This document shows, piece after piece, positions 14,006-22,054 of a DNA stretch of 33,483 bases (position 1 is its first letter; every line of letters starts with the position of its first letter). Origin of the DNA: Catellatospora coxensis (GTDB taxonomy: Bacteria > Actinomycetota > Actinomycetes > Mycobacteriales > Micromonosporaceae). The position numbers and the translations under genes were made by a program. The stretch is taken from contig NZ_BONI01000093.1 in NCBI RefSeq assembly GCF_016862635.1, positions 1-33,483 on the forward strand. Reading direction: 5' to 3'. The notes below the pieces were generated by a model. It worked only from the letters and a program-made list of their open reading frames with translations, had not been told where the DNA came from and ran no database searches.

Positions 14006-15022
14006 ATGAAACTGCACGAGATCCTGCCCGGCCGTATCGGCTTCGGCACCGCGCCCATGGGCAACATGTTCCGGGCCGTCCCCGACGACGAGGTCGCCGC
14101 GACGCTGAACGCCGCCTGGGACCAGGGTGTGCGCTTCTACGACACCGCGCCGCTGTACGGAGCGGGCCTGGCCGAGATCCGGCTCGGCGAGCTGCTCTCG
14201 CACAAGCCGCGCGACGAGTACGTGCTGTCCACCAAGGTCGGCCGCGTCATCCTGGACGAGCTCGAACCCGCCACCCGCGGTCTCGGCGCGCAGGCGGAGG
14301 GCAGCCTGTTCGCGCACGGCCTGCCGAACAAGGTCGTCCACGAGTGGACGGCCGAGGCCACCGAGCGGTCCATCGAGGGCAGCCTGAAGCGGCTGGGCGT
14401 CGACCGGCTCGACCTCGTCTGGGTGCACGACATCGCGCAGGACTTCTACGGCGACGAGTGGCTGAGCAAGTTCGAGCAGGCCCGCACCGGCGCCTTCCGC
14501 GTCCTGTCCCGGCTGCGCGACGAGGGCGTCATCAAGGGATGGGGTCTGGGCGTCAACCGCACCGAGCCGATCGAGTTGGCGCTGGCACTGGACGAGCCGC
14601 AGCCCGACGGGTTCCTGCTCGCCGGACGGTACACGCTGCTGGACCACGACCACGCCCTGCAGCGGCTGCTGCCGATGGCGCAGGAACAGGGCGTCGGCAT
14701 GGTCGTGGGCGGCCCCTACAGCTCCGGCATCCTGGCCGGTGGCAAGCACTTCGAGTACCAGGACGCGCCGCCGGAGATCGTCGAGAAGGTCCGCCGCATC
14801 AAGGAGATCTGCGAACGTCACGGCGTGAGCACCAAGGCCGCCGCGGTGCAGTTCTCCCTCGCCCACCCGGCGTCGGCCGCCGTCATCCCCGGCGCGACCA
14901 AGCCCAGCCGCATCGCCGAAGACCTCGCCGCCCTCGACGAGCGCGTCCCGGACGCGTTCTGGCATGAGCTTCGCGACAACCAACTGGTCAGCGCCCAGGC
15001 GCCCCTGCCCGGCGGCGCGTGA
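14006..15022 (+). CDS. Aldo/keto reductase (D-threo-aldose 1-dehydrogenase-like)
   Basis: A 338-aa NAD(P)H-dependent oxidoreductase with a TIM-barrel fold. The start is the ATG at 14006 behind AAAGGA (13992-13997). The catalytic tetrad is complete: D46 and Y51 in RFYDTAPLYG, K77 in VLSTKVGR, H141 in LVWVHDI. The short N-terminus, the GFGTAPMGNM opening and the PGATKPSRIAED C-terminal cofactor motif match the D-threo-aldose/L-fucose dehydrogenase group, which oxidises or reduces sugar-like aldehydes; the true substrate is not known. It stands alone between two strong stem-loops (13884-13927 and 15041-15078), so it is probably monocistronic. Confidence 0.85.
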   Translation: MKLHEILPGRIGFGTAPMGNMFRAVPDDEVAATLNAAWDQGVRFYDTAPLYGAGLAEIRLGELLSHKPRDEYVLSTKVGRVILDELEPATRGLGAQAEGSLFAHGLPNKVVHEWTAEATERSIEGSLKRLGVDRLDLVWVHDIAQDFYGDEWLSKFEQARTGAFRVLSRLRDEGVIKGWGLGVNRTEPIELALALDEPQPDGFLLAGRYTLLDHDHALQRLLPMAQEQGVGMVVGGPYSSGILAGGKHFEYQDAPPEIVEKVRRIKEICERHGVSTKAAAVQFSLAHPASAAVIPGATKPSRIAEDLAALDERVPDAFWHELRDNQLVSAQAPLPGGA

Positions 15023-15040
15023 GCCGCCCGGCGGGCCACA

Positions 15041-15078
15041 TGCGGGCCGGGGACGGGTGCCACCGTCCCCGGCCCGCA
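15041..15078 (+). terminator. Perfect 16-bp terminator stem-loop after the aldo/keto reductase
   Basis: TGCGGGCCGGGGACGG (15041-15056) pairs perfectly with CCGTCCCCGGCCCGCA (15063-15078) around a 6-nt loop GTGCCA, starting 18 bp after the stop at 15022. There is no U-tract, as is usual for actinomycete intrinsic terminators. Confidence 0.75.
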
Positions 15079-15237
15079 CCGGTTTCCGGGCCGGGATGAG
15101 CGTCGTGGCTTGCCGGATCCGGCCCGGCCCGTAACGTGGGAAGCGGACACACGCGGCCACTGGCACCGGCGATGCGACGGCCCACCGGCAGGCGCCGGCC
15201 CGAGGCCGCATTCGGCAGGTCGAGGCGGGGGTGACGG

Positions 15238-17151
15238 ATGAGCGCGTCCGCGAACACCCGGCGGCGGCCGGCAGATCCCGCACTCTGGACCCTCGTCGTG
15301 GCGGCGGTGCTGCTGGTGAGCCTGGTCACCGCGGGGTTCATGACCGGCGCCGCCGTCGAGATCGTGGAAGCCCTCACCTGGCTGCTGTTCGCCTGGCTGT
15401 GCCGGCAGGTGATCAGGTCGCCGGGAGCCGATCCGGACGTGCGGGCCTTCTGGCGCACCCTGGGCCTGGCCGGGCTGCTGTTCATACCCGCCGAGCTGCT
15501 CACGATCGTCTCCTATGCGGGCGGCGAGGCCGGCCGGTGGCTGTTCCTGGCCGCGATGCTGTTCATCGTCGCCAGCGTCACCGCGCTGGGCTGGGCGATG
15601 ATCGCGTTCCCGCTGCGGGCCCCCCGCTCGGAGCGGCTGCGGCTCAGCCTGGACGTGGCCACCGTGATGTGCGCGCTCGTGATGCTGGTGTGGATCCTGT
15701 GGCTGCCGGCGGGAAGCCCGCGCGCGGACCCGCCGCAGTTCGTCGTCACCCTGCTGGCCAGCGCCACCGCGCTGGTCGGCCTCACCGCCGGCGTGAAGCT
15801 CCTGCTGAGCGGCTTCGCGCCGTTCACCATGGCGGCGGGCCTGCCCCTGGCCGCCGCGGCGATCGTCGGCTCGTGGTCGCTGTTCAACCTGTTCAACCTC
15901 AGCTCCGAGGACGCGCGGTTCGTCTCCGGTGCGCAGGTCACCACGGCGTTCCTGTACGCGATAGCCGCACGGGTGCAACTGCTCCGGATGGGCGGGCGGC
16001 CGAGCGGTCTCACCGCCCACAAGCGGCGCAGCTACAGCCGCCTGCCCTACCTGGCCATCGTCTCGGCCAACATCATGCTGCTGGCCGTGCTCTGGCACGA
16101 GGGCTTCACCGCCCGCGGCTGGGGCATGGTCATCGGTTCCGCCGTGATCACCGGGTTGGTGATCTGGCGGCAGCATCTGGCGTTCGCCGACAACGCCCTG
16201 CTCACCGAGCGGATCAAAGCCGGTATGCGGGACATGAACCAGCAGAAGCGACGCTTCCGCTCCCTGGTGCAGCACGCCTCGGACCTGACGCTGCTGGTCG
16301 ACCGCGACCGTGCGGTCCGCTACGCCAGCCCGGCGCTGATCCCGCTGCTCGGCGTCGACCCCCGCCAGGCGGTGGGCCGGCAGCTCCAGGAGGTGCTGCG
16401 CGCCGACGACCCGGCTGCCGCCGAGCGGCTGACGGCAGAGGCGACCAGCCACCGCGACGGTGCCCGGATGCAGCTGCCGGCGCACCATACCGACGGGACC
16501 CAGCGCTGGCTGGAGGCCTTGGCGACCAACCGCCTGGCCGACGACAGCGTCTCCGGCTTCATCATCAACATCCGGGACGTCACCGAGGCCAGGGTCCTGG
16601 AGGACGAGCTGCGCCACGAGGCCACCCACGACCGCCTCACCGGACTGCTGAACCGCAGCCTGCTGGAGGACTTCGCCCGCAACCGTGCCGCCGTCCCGCA
16701 GGGGGCCGGGCGCGGCGTGCTGATGCTCGACCTCGACGGCTTCAAGGCGGTCAACGACACCCTCGGCCACCAGGTCGGCGACGCCCTGCTGGTCACCGTC
16801 GCGGAGCGGCTGCGCGGCAGCGTCCGGCCCACCGACATCGTGGGCCGGCTGGGCGGAGACGAGTTCGTGGTCCTGCTGACCGACACCGCCGAGAGGTGCG
16901 CGGTGGCCGCCGCCGAACGGATCCTCACCGCCCTCGCCGAGCCGGTAATGATCGACGGTCACCGGGTGTCGCCCCAGGCCAGCATCGGCGTCGCGATCGG
17001 CGCCGACGATCAGCTCGACGTGCTGCTGCACGCGGCGGACACGGCCATGTACGAAGCCAAGCGCGATCCGGCCGGCGGCCACGTGCGCGTCGCCGGCAAC
17101 CACGCGGGGTATCACGCCGCCGCCTCGGGGAGCGCGGCCGAGCCGGCCTGA
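15238..17151 (+). CDS. Membrane-anchored PAS-GGDEF diguanylate cyclase
   Basis: A 637-aa protein predicted to make cyclic di-GMP from two GTP. The N-terminal half (about residues 15-315) holds nine or ten hydrophobic helices and no known ligand motif. A PAS/PAC domain follows (338-447, opening RRFRSLVQHASDLTLLVD). The GGDEF domain (about 465-625) starts with ATHDRLTGLLNRSLLE and has an intact active site GGDEF at 539-543. The inhibitory I-site RxxD is present as RPTD (530-533), exactly five residues before GGDEF, so product inhibition is expected. No EAL or HD-GYP domain is present. The start is the ATG at 15238 behind a GAGGCGGGGG stretch (15222-15230). Neighbouring genes are separated by about 190-215 bp, so it is probably transcribed alone. 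The signal sensed by the membrane and PAS parts is unknown. Confidence 0.9.
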   Translation: MSASANTRRRPADPALWTLVVAAVLLVSLVTAGFMTGAAVEIVEALTWLLFAWLCRQVIRSPGADPDVRAFWRTLGLAGLLFIPAELLTIVSYAGGEAGRWLFLAAMLFIVASVTALGWAMIAFPLRAPRSERLRLSLDVATVMCALVMLVWILWLPAGSPRADPPQFVVTLLASATALVGLTAGVKLLLSGFAPFTMAAGLPLAAAAIVGSWSLFNLFNLSSEDARFVSGAQVTTAFLYAIAARVQLLRMGGRPSGLTAHKRRSYSRLPYLAIVSANIMLLAVLWHEGFTARGWGMVIGSAVITGLVIWRQHLAFADNALLTERIKAGMRDMNQQKRRFRSLVQHASDLTLLVDRDRAVRYASPALIPLLGVDPRQAVGRQLQEVLRADDPAAAERLTAEATSHRDGARMQLPAHHTDGTQRWLEALATNRLADDSVSGFIINIRDVTEARVLEDELRHEATHDRLTGLLNRSLLEDFARNRAAVPQGAGRGVLMLDLDGFKAVNDTLGHQVGDALLVTVAERLRGSVRPTDIVGRLGGDEFVVLLTDTAERCAVAAAERILTALAEPVMIDGHRVSPQASIGVAIGADDQLDVLLHAADTAMYEAKRDPAGGHVRVAGNHAGYHAAASGSAAEPA

Positions 17152-17339
17152 CCGCGCGAGCCCGGCGGTTCGAGGTCTCCCACCCGCTTGCCGAATCGGG
17201 TCCGACAGGAATTTTCGGTGCTTAGCATGAAACAAAGGCCGGGCCGCGTGCCCACCTCCAAGACACGGTCGGACCGGTCTGCGAACACGATCTCCGGCGC
17301 CCGGGGTCCGGCAACCGCCGCCAACCCAGGAGCGATGCC

Positions 17340-17873
17340 ATGCCGACCCGTGTCAACCGACGGACCGTCGACCTCTCCGGCTATCCCGACCTCGTCGTCG
17401 TCTACCTCGGCATGAAGGTCAACCGCCTGTTCGGGCTGCGTACGCTGTTCGGGTTCGGCCCGAAGATCTCCGACTCGATCACCGCTCGACCCGACGGCCT
17501 GCTGTCGAACGAGTACCTGGTCTACTCGATGTTCCCGATGAACGTGGGCATGCGCCAGTACTGGCGGGATCTGCCGTCGCTGCTGGAGTGGACCCGCTCC
17601 CGGCCGCACCGGGACTGGTGGATCAGCTTCCTGCGCGACAGCGGCGGCACCGGGTTCTGGCACGAGACCTACCTGATGAAGGGCGGCATGGAGGCGGTCT
17701 ACAACGACGTCCCGCAGCCGATCGGGTTCATGCGCTTCGCGCCGGTCCGATCCGCCCGCGGCCCGATGTTCGGCTCCGCGGCGCGACTGGGCCGGGCCGA
17801 GGACGACGCCACGGTCCTCACCGAGGACGACCTGTACGGATCCCGGCAGCACACAGGCGCCTCCGGCGCCTGA
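17340..17873 (+). CDS. DUF4188 family protein (monooxygenase-like)
   Basis: A 177-aa cytoplasmic protein. It matches my memory of the DUF4188 family (ferredoxin-like alpha+beta fold, annotated as monooxygenase or phenylacetaldoxime-dehydratase-related): an early strand VVVYLGMKVNRLFGL (about 19-33), a middle QYWRDLPSLLEWTRSR segment, the hallmark GFWHETYLMKGGMEAVYND (about 105-123), and GFMRFAPV. H108 in the Trp-His-Glu-Thr-Tyr motif is the conserved candidate ligand residue. The start is the ATG at 17340 behind AGGAG (17328-17332), preferred over the out-of-frame ATG at 17335. The next gene starts 72 bp downstream on the same strand, so co-transcription is likely. The reaction is not established. 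Confidence 0.65.
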   Translation: MPTRVNRRTVDLSGYPDLVVVYLGMKVNRLFGLRTLFGFGPKISDSITARPDGLLSNEYLVYSMFPMNVGMRQYWRDLPSLLEWTRSRPHRDWWISFLRDSGGTGFWHETYLMKGGMEAVYNDVPQPIGFMRFAPVRSARGPMFGSAARLGRAEDDATVLTEDDLYGSRQHTGASGA

Positions 17874-17944
17874 CCCGCGGCGGCGTTGAACCGATCCCGG
17901 CGCCTGCTCGTATCAAGGGTCGTCCCGGCGATGAGGAGGACCCC

Positions 17945-18754
17945 TTGACCGAACGGTACGAGTTCGAGCCCGTCCGGACGGCCGAGCTGCTCCGCGCGGG
18001 TGTCGAGGTCCCGCCGGTGATAGACCTGACCGGCCCGCCCTCGGCGCTGACCGAGGCGGCGACCGACGCGGTGGACGAGGCGGCCAGGGCCGCGCTGGCC
18101 GAGCTGCCCGGTGCGGTCGCCCTGTGGCGCGCATGGCGCACCGGTGCAGAACCGGACGCGACCAGGGTGCTGCTGGCCGAGGTGGACCTGCCCAGGGCCG
18201 AACTGCCCCGAGTCGCCGCTCGGATCACCGCGGCGGTGGGTGGAGATGCGGCCGGTCCGCTCGTCGAGCTGCTCGTGGCGGGTGTCGAGCCCTCCGCGTA
18301 CCAGTGGCAGATCCGGCGGGGTGCGGCGCTGCTGTGGGCTGCCGAGGTCCATGGGCCGGTGCTGATCGCCCGAGCGTTCGACGTCGTGGATCCCGTGACC
18401 GGTCCCGGCTTCGATCCCGGCCACGAGCGGCTGGCCGGCACCGAGCGCGACGCCGTGCTGCGATACCTGGAGGACGCGCCGGTGCTGCTGTCCTCCACCG
18501 AGCGGATGGCCGACGTGGTCGACCCGGTGCGCGGCGAGGTCGTCCCGCTCGACCAGCGCACCGACGGCGCGTGGGTATGGACCGACTGCGCCCGCTACTA
18601 CCTGGCCCGACACGGGCTGGCACCGGACCCGGAGTTCCTGGCGGCCATCCGTGCCCGCGACTACACACTGCCCGTGGTCACGGCGATCGGAAGGCACCGC
18701 GCACTGGCCGAACTGTTCCGCCCGGTGGAGGCAGCGCCGGCCTGGTCGATCTGA
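17945..18754 (+). CDS. Hypothetical protein
   Basis: A 269-aa soluble protein that I do not recognise. The start is a TTG at 17945, chosen because a very strong GAGGAGGA (17933-17940) precedes it; the frame is open upstream but overlaps the DUF4188 gene. The protein is rich in Ala, Val and Asp/Glu. The N-terminal part (1-110) looks helical. The C-terminal part contains an alpha/beta segment with PVLLSSTERMADVVDPV (about 180-196) and TDGAWVWTDCARYYLARHG (about 215-233), a motif I associate with uncharacterised actinomycete proteins. There is no signal peptide and no membrane helix. It probably shares a transcript with the DUF4188 gene upstream and converges with the aldo/keto reductase ending at 18800. 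Confidence 0.7.
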   Translation: MTERYEFEPVRTAELLRAGVEVPPVIDLTGPPSALTEAATDAVDEAARAALAELPGAVALWRAWRTGAEPDATRVLLAEVDLPRAELPRVAARITAAVGGDAAGPLVELLVAGVEPSAYQWQIRRGAALLWAAEVHGPVLIARAFDVVDPVTGPGFDPGHERLAGTERDAVLRYLEDAPVLLSSTERMADVVDPVRGEVVPLDQRTDGAWVWTDCARYYLARHGLAPDPEFLAAIRARDYTLPVVTAIGRHRALAELFRPVEAAPAWSI

Positions 18755-18799
18755 CCTGCGGCCCGCGCCGCCTGACTGTGCGCTGCCGTTCGAACCGGG

Positions 18800-19846
18800 T
18801 CATCGGGCTGGACGGTGCCAGGCCAGGTCCGCTTCGCTGAAGCGGGAGGACACGAGGTTCGCCTGGTGCCAGTGCGGATAGATGAGGTCCGGCGCGCTGG
18901 CCTTGTCCAAGCGGTCGACGTCCTCCGTGCTCAGTCGCACATGGACGGCTCCGAGGTTGTCAGCGAGCTGTTCGTCCTTGCGGGCGCCGATGACCAGCGA
19001 CGTCACCGCCGGCTTGGTGAGGAGGTAGGCGAGGGCGATCTGGGCCGGTGAGCCGCCGTGCGCCGAGGCGATGTCCACGAGGATGTCGATCGTGTCGTAG
19101 AGCCTGCCTTCGTCGCGCACCGGGGGCTCCGACCATTCGGTCAGGTGCCGGCCGTCGGCCGGCTGCTGGTCGCGCCGGTACTTGCCGGACAGTAGGCCGC
19201 CGGCCAGCGGGCTCCACACCAGGACGCCGAGGCCCTGATCGAGCGAGGCGGGGATGAGCTCGTACTCGGCGTCCCTGGACTCCAGCGAGTAGTAGATCTG
19301 GTTGCTGACGAATCGCTGGTAGCCGTGCCTGTCCGCGACGCACTGGGCCTTCATGAGCTGCCAGCCGGTGAAGTTGGAGACGCCCAGGTATCTGACCTTG
19401 CCCGAGACCACCAGGGAGTCCAGCGTCTGCATGGTCTCTTCCAGCGGTGTCAGGCCGTCCCACTGGTGCACGTGGTACACGTCGAGATGATCGGTGCCCA
19501 GCCGGCGCAGGCTGTCCTCGGCCTGCTGGAGGATGTGGTGCCGGGACAGGCCCTCGTCGTTGGGACCCTCGCCCATGCGCAGGCGCACCTTCGAGGAGAT
19601 CAGCACCCGGTCGCGCCGCCCGGCGAGAGCCTGGCCCAGGATCTCCTCGGACGCGCCGGCGGAGTACATGTTCGCGGTGTCGATCAGGTTCACCCCGGCG
19701 TCGAGGCACATGTCGATCTGCCGCTTGGCCCCTGCCACGTCGGTGTGCCCGACGTTGCCGAAGACGTCTCTGCCCCCGAAGGTCATGGCGCCCAGCGACA
19801 GCGCTGACACCCGAAGCCCGGAGCGGCCCAGTTGGCGGTAGTCCAT
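18800..19846 (-). CDS. Aldo/keto reductase (Kv-beta/YghZ-like)
   Basis: A 348-aa NADPH-dependent oxidoreductase with a TIM barrel. The start is the ATG read from 19846 (MDYRQLGRSGLRVSALSLG), the classic N-terminus of this group; GGAGGACGAGG lies immediately upstream. A longer frame to 19969 is rejected because it lacks family similarity. The catalytic tetrad is D56 and Y61 (LIDTANMYS), K86 (LISSKVR) and H127 (YHVHQWD). The C-terminus carries the usual SLVIGARKDEQLADNLGAV cofactor-binding segment. The gene is divergent from the SigE-type sigma factor across a 205-bp region with two AGAAC/GTTCT palindromes, so both may respond to one regulator. A role in reducing reactive aldehydes or quinones is inferred. 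Confidence 0.85.
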   Translation of the reverse strand: MDYRQLGRSGLRVSALSLGAMTFGGRDVFGNVGHTDVAGAKRQIDMCLDAGVNLIDTANMYSAGASEEILGQALAGRRDRVLISSKVRLRMGEGPNDEGLSRHHILQQAEDSLRRLGTDHLDVYHVHQWDGLTPLEETMQTLDSLVVSGKVRYLGVSNFTGWQLMKAQCVADRHGYQRFVSNQIYYSLESRDAEYELIPASLDQGLGVLVWSPLAGGLLSGKYRRDQQPADGRHLTEWSEPPVRDEGRLYDTIDILVDIASAHGGSPAQIALAYLLTKPAVTSLVIGARKDEQLADNLGAVHVRLSTEDVDRLDKASAPDLIYPHWHQANLVSSRFSEADLAWHRPAR

Positions 19847-19942
19847 CCTCGTCCTCCAGTCTGCCGAGCTCGCTAGGGATCTACGCAAACACCAACAAAT
19901 GGTCTCACATCTTGCTATCGCCGGCGGAGCTCCTGCTCGTAG

Positions 19943-19956
19943 AGAACGCTCGTTCT
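19943..19956. promoter_or_regulatory. Operator-like palindrome, type A (AKR side)
   Basis: AGAACGCTCGTTCT has perfectly symmetric 6-bp arms AGAACG/CGTTCT around CT. It matches the site at 12877-12890 in arms and spacing. It lies 97 bp upstream of the minus-strand aldo/keto reductase start and 58 bp (centre to centre) from the type B site at 20003-20012. Confidence 0.55.
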
Positions 19957-20002
19957 GCGTGGGTGTCACCCTGCGTGAGGGGGAGGTAGGCTTTTCCTGG
20001 AA

Positions 20003-20012
20003 AGAACGTTCT
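20003..20012. promoter_or_regulatory. Operator-like palindrome, type B (sigma factor side)
   Basis: AGAACGTTCT is a perfect 10-bp palindrome followed by ATCTAGCT; the equivalent site at 12940-12949 is followed by GTCTACTT. The shared trailing TCTA could be part of a -10 element, placing the operator over the promoter. It lies 39 bp upstream of the GTG start at 20052. Confidence 0.55.
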
Positions 20013-20051
20013 ATCTAGCTGCTCGGACCGGTCAGAGGAGAGGACAACGGC

Positions 20052-20690
20052 GTGGCTGAAGGTTTGCCGGCCATCTGCAACGGATTGATGACGTCACGCC
20101 TGGGCGTCGCCGACCCCACAACCCCCAGGGGGTATGCCCGTGAACCGAGGTCTGCGCTGGAGGACGAGTTCCACCAGTTCGTGGCCGAGCGTTCGCCCGG
20201 TTTGCTGCGCACCGCGTATCTGCTGACCGGCAACTGGGCGACGGCGGAGGATCTGCTGCAGACCGCCTTCACCAAGACCTACCTGGCCTGGAAACGCCTC
20301 GGTGGCATCGAGGCCGTCGAACCGTATGTCAGGCGGGTGCTCGTCACCACGGCCACCAGCTGGTGGCGGCGGCGCTGGCGTGGGGAGCTGCCCACCGAGT
20401 TCCTGCCGGAACGTGCCGCGCCGGACAGGTTCGACGAGCGAATCGATCGTGACCTGCTCTGGGAACACGTCAAAGCCCTGCCGGCACGGCAGCGCGCCGT
20501 GCTGGTGCTGCGGTTCTACGAGGACATGTCCGAGGCGCAGACGGCCGCCTTGCTGCAGATCTCGCCCGGAACCGTGAAGAGCCAGTCCTCTCGCGCGCTG
20601 ACCACCCTGCGGCAGCGGCTTGCCGAGGAGCCGCACGGTGCTCCCGACCGGGCTGAGTCTCGTCATCACGCTGCTCAGGTGACCCGGTAG
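20052..20690 (+). CDS. SigE-family (ECF, sigma-70 type) RNA polymerase sigma factor
   Basis: A 212-aa extracytoplasmic-function sigma factor of the actinomycete SigE family (the TIGR02983 type). Region 2 spans about 38-105, with FHQFVAERSPGLLRTAYLL and NWATAEDLLQTAFTKTYLAW. Region 4 spans about 135-190, with LPARQRAVLVLRFYEDMSE and a helix-turn-helix ending ISPGTVKSQSSRAL. The GTG at 20052 is supported by GAGGAGAGG about 7 nt upstream; it gives an N-terminal extension of some 37 residues beyond the usual family start, with no better in-frame start further in. No anti-sigma gene is adjacent. The gene is divergent from an aldo/keto reductase and its last 16 bp overlap the convergent DUF3237 gene. 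Confidence 0.85.
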   Translation: MAEGLPAICNGLMTSRLGVADPTTPRGYAREPRSALEDEFHQFVAERSPGLLRTAYLLTGNWATAEDLLQTAFTKTYLAWKRLGGIEAVEPYVRRVLVTTATSWWRRRWRGELPTEFLPERAAPDRFDERIDRDLLWEHVKALPARQRAVLVLRFYEDMSEAQTAALLQISPGTVKSQSSRALTTLRQRLAEEPHGAPDRAESRHHAAQVTR

Positions 20691-21136
20691 ACGGCGTACC
20701 GTACCCGATCGGCTTCGCGCATCCCGGACGCCACGAAGACGGCATCCTGCAGCGCCGCCAGCCGCGGGGCGGAGGTCTCCAGGCACAGCGCGATGCGGAA
20801 GTAGTAGTCGGCGGGATCGACGGACTCGCCGCGTTGCAGCGCTGCCAGGACCGCCGGGGGACCGGTGCGCACCCCCGAGGCGCGCACGTGGACGAATTCG
20901 CCGTCAGGGGTTCGTGCCGTGTACCGAATGTCCACCTCGACGGCTCCATCCGGGCGGACCAGTTGCCAGTCGGCGCCACCGGGCAGGATCTCCGCGTCGA
21001 ACAGGCCCGACACCCGCCCGCCGATGATGGGAACCACGCGGCGATGGCCGGCCCGGGTGACGCCGTGGTCCTCCACCGGCCCCAGCAGAGCATTCACGTC
21101 GAAGGCCGGCTCGACCTGCGGCGTCGGCGGGTTCAC
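20675..21136 (-). CDS. DUF3237 family protein
   Basis: A 153-aa protein. It fits the DUF3237 family, small beta-barrel proteins of unknown function: VVPIIGGRVSGLFDAEILPG followed by GADWQLVRPDG and VDIRYTARTPDGEFVHVRASG, then DYYFRIALCLET and FVASGMREADRVRYAVYRV at the C-terminus. The start chosen is the GTG read from 21136, with AGGGG 6 nt upstream; a longer frame from 21166 lacks a ribosome binding site. It is the last gene of a minus-strand series TetR-SDR-DUF3237 with gaps of 89 and 109 bp. Family members often sit beside short-chain dehydrogenases, so a shared catabolic or detoxification role is plausible. Its 3' end overlaps the sigma factor gene tail to tail. Confidence 0.8.
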   Translation of the reverse strand: MNPPTPQVEPAFDVNALLGPVEDHGVTRAGHRRVVPIIGGRVSGLFDAEILPGGADWQLVRPDGAVEVDIRYTARTPDGEFVHVRASGVRTGPPAVLAALQRGESVDPADYYFRIALCLETSAPRLAALQDAVFVASGMREADRVRYAVYRVT

Positions 21137-21245
21137 CGCTGCCCCTGAGCGGCGTCGGCACGACACCGCAAGCCGGCCGCCTGCCTGCTGCCGAGAGTTG
21201 CCATCAACGCGCTCCTGGAGGTTCTGCCGAACGGGCGGTCGTCCG

Positions 21246-21965
21246 CTACTGGGCCAGGTAGCCGCCGTCGATGACCAGTTCGGTACCCGTGACGAAGCTC
21301 GACTCGTCGGAGGCCAGGTAGAGGCAGCCGTAAGCGACCTCCATCGGCCGGCCCGGCCGCTTCATCGGCGTCTGGTCGATGACGAGCCGGTTCAGGTCCG
21401 GCGCCTGGGCCTGGGTCAGCGGGGTGTCGATGAAGCCGGGGTGGACCGAGTTGACCCTGATCCCTTCGCCGACGTACGTCATCGCCGCGTTCTTGGTCAT
21501 GTTGCGCACCGCGCCCTTCGCGGCGTGGTACGAGAAGGCTCCGGCGACCGCCGAGTTTCCCCAGATCGACGAGACGTTGACGATCGAGCCGGACTTGTTC
21601 TTCCGCATGACCCGGACCGCCTCGCGCATGCCGAGGAAGACGCCGGTCTGATCGACCGCCACCATCTTCTCCCAGTTCGCGACGTCCAGCTCGTCCAGCG
21701 GCTCGTACGCGATGATGCCGGCGTTGTTGATCAGCACGTCGAGGCGGCCGTGCTTCTTGACGACGTCACCGACCACGCTCGCCCACTGGTGCTCGCTGGT
21801 GACGTCTAGCTGCACCGACTCGACCCCGGTCGGGAAAGGCTCCGTCGGGGCGGTGATGTCGCCCGAGACGACGGTCGCACCCTCCTTGGCGAACAGCTCC
21901 ACCACGGCGTGGCCGATGCCCTTGGAGCCGCCGGAGACCAGCGCGACCTTCCCCTGCAGCCTCAT
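21246..21965 (-). CDS. SDR-family NAD(P)-dependent oxidoreductase
   Basis: A 239-aa classical short-chain dehydrogenase/reductase, close in type to 3-alpha/20-beta-hydroxysteroid dehydrogenases and glucose 1-dehydrogenases. The ATG read from 21965 is chosen (GGAAGGA upstream, and MRLQGKVALV is the usual start); a longer frame from 21998 adds non-family residues. Motifs: cofactor-binding SGGSKGIG (11-18, with Ser replacing the usual Thr), NNAG (80-83), catalytic S133, Y146 and K150 (SYHAAK), and HPGFIDTPL. The position usually filled by the catalytic Asn is Asp105 (VDQTG), as in some related enzymes. It lies between the TetR and DUF3237 genes, so control through the 22666-22685 operator is likely. 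The substrate is unknown. Confidence 0.88.
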   Translation of the reverse strand: MRLQGKVALVSGGSKGIGHAVVELFAKEGATVVSGDITAPTEPFPTGVESVQLDVTSEHQWASVVGDVVKKHGRLDVLINNAGIIAYEPLDELDVANWEKMVAVDQTGVFLGMREAVRVMRKNKSGSIVNVSSIWGNSAVAGAFSYHAAKGAVRNMTKNAAMTYVGEGIRVNSVHPGFIDTPLTQAQAPDLNRLVIDQTPMKRPGRPMEVAYGCLYLASDESSFVTGTELVIDGGYLAQ

Positions 21966-22054
21966 CGAGTGTGTCCTTCCCTCGCCGCATCCAGGCACAG
22001 ACCACGTTAGTGCCGCTCAGGGCCGTGGGAGGCGAGAAACCGGCAGGTCCGCCG

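Noticed and set aside
15231-17225. 664-codon plus-strand frame overlapping the diguanylate cyclase
   Set aside because: It is a shadow reading frame of the GGDEF gene; only the 15238 frame carries PAS and GGDEF motifs.
18781-18810. TTCGAA sequence resembling a tRNA T-loop
   Set aside because: No acceptor, D or anticodon stems surround it, and it falls at the coding end of the aldo/keto reductase.
19847-19969. N-terminal extension of the minus-strand aldo/keto reductase
   Set aside because: The extra 41 residues have no family match and would overlap the type A palindrome; the MDYRQLGRSG start has a strong ribosome binding site.
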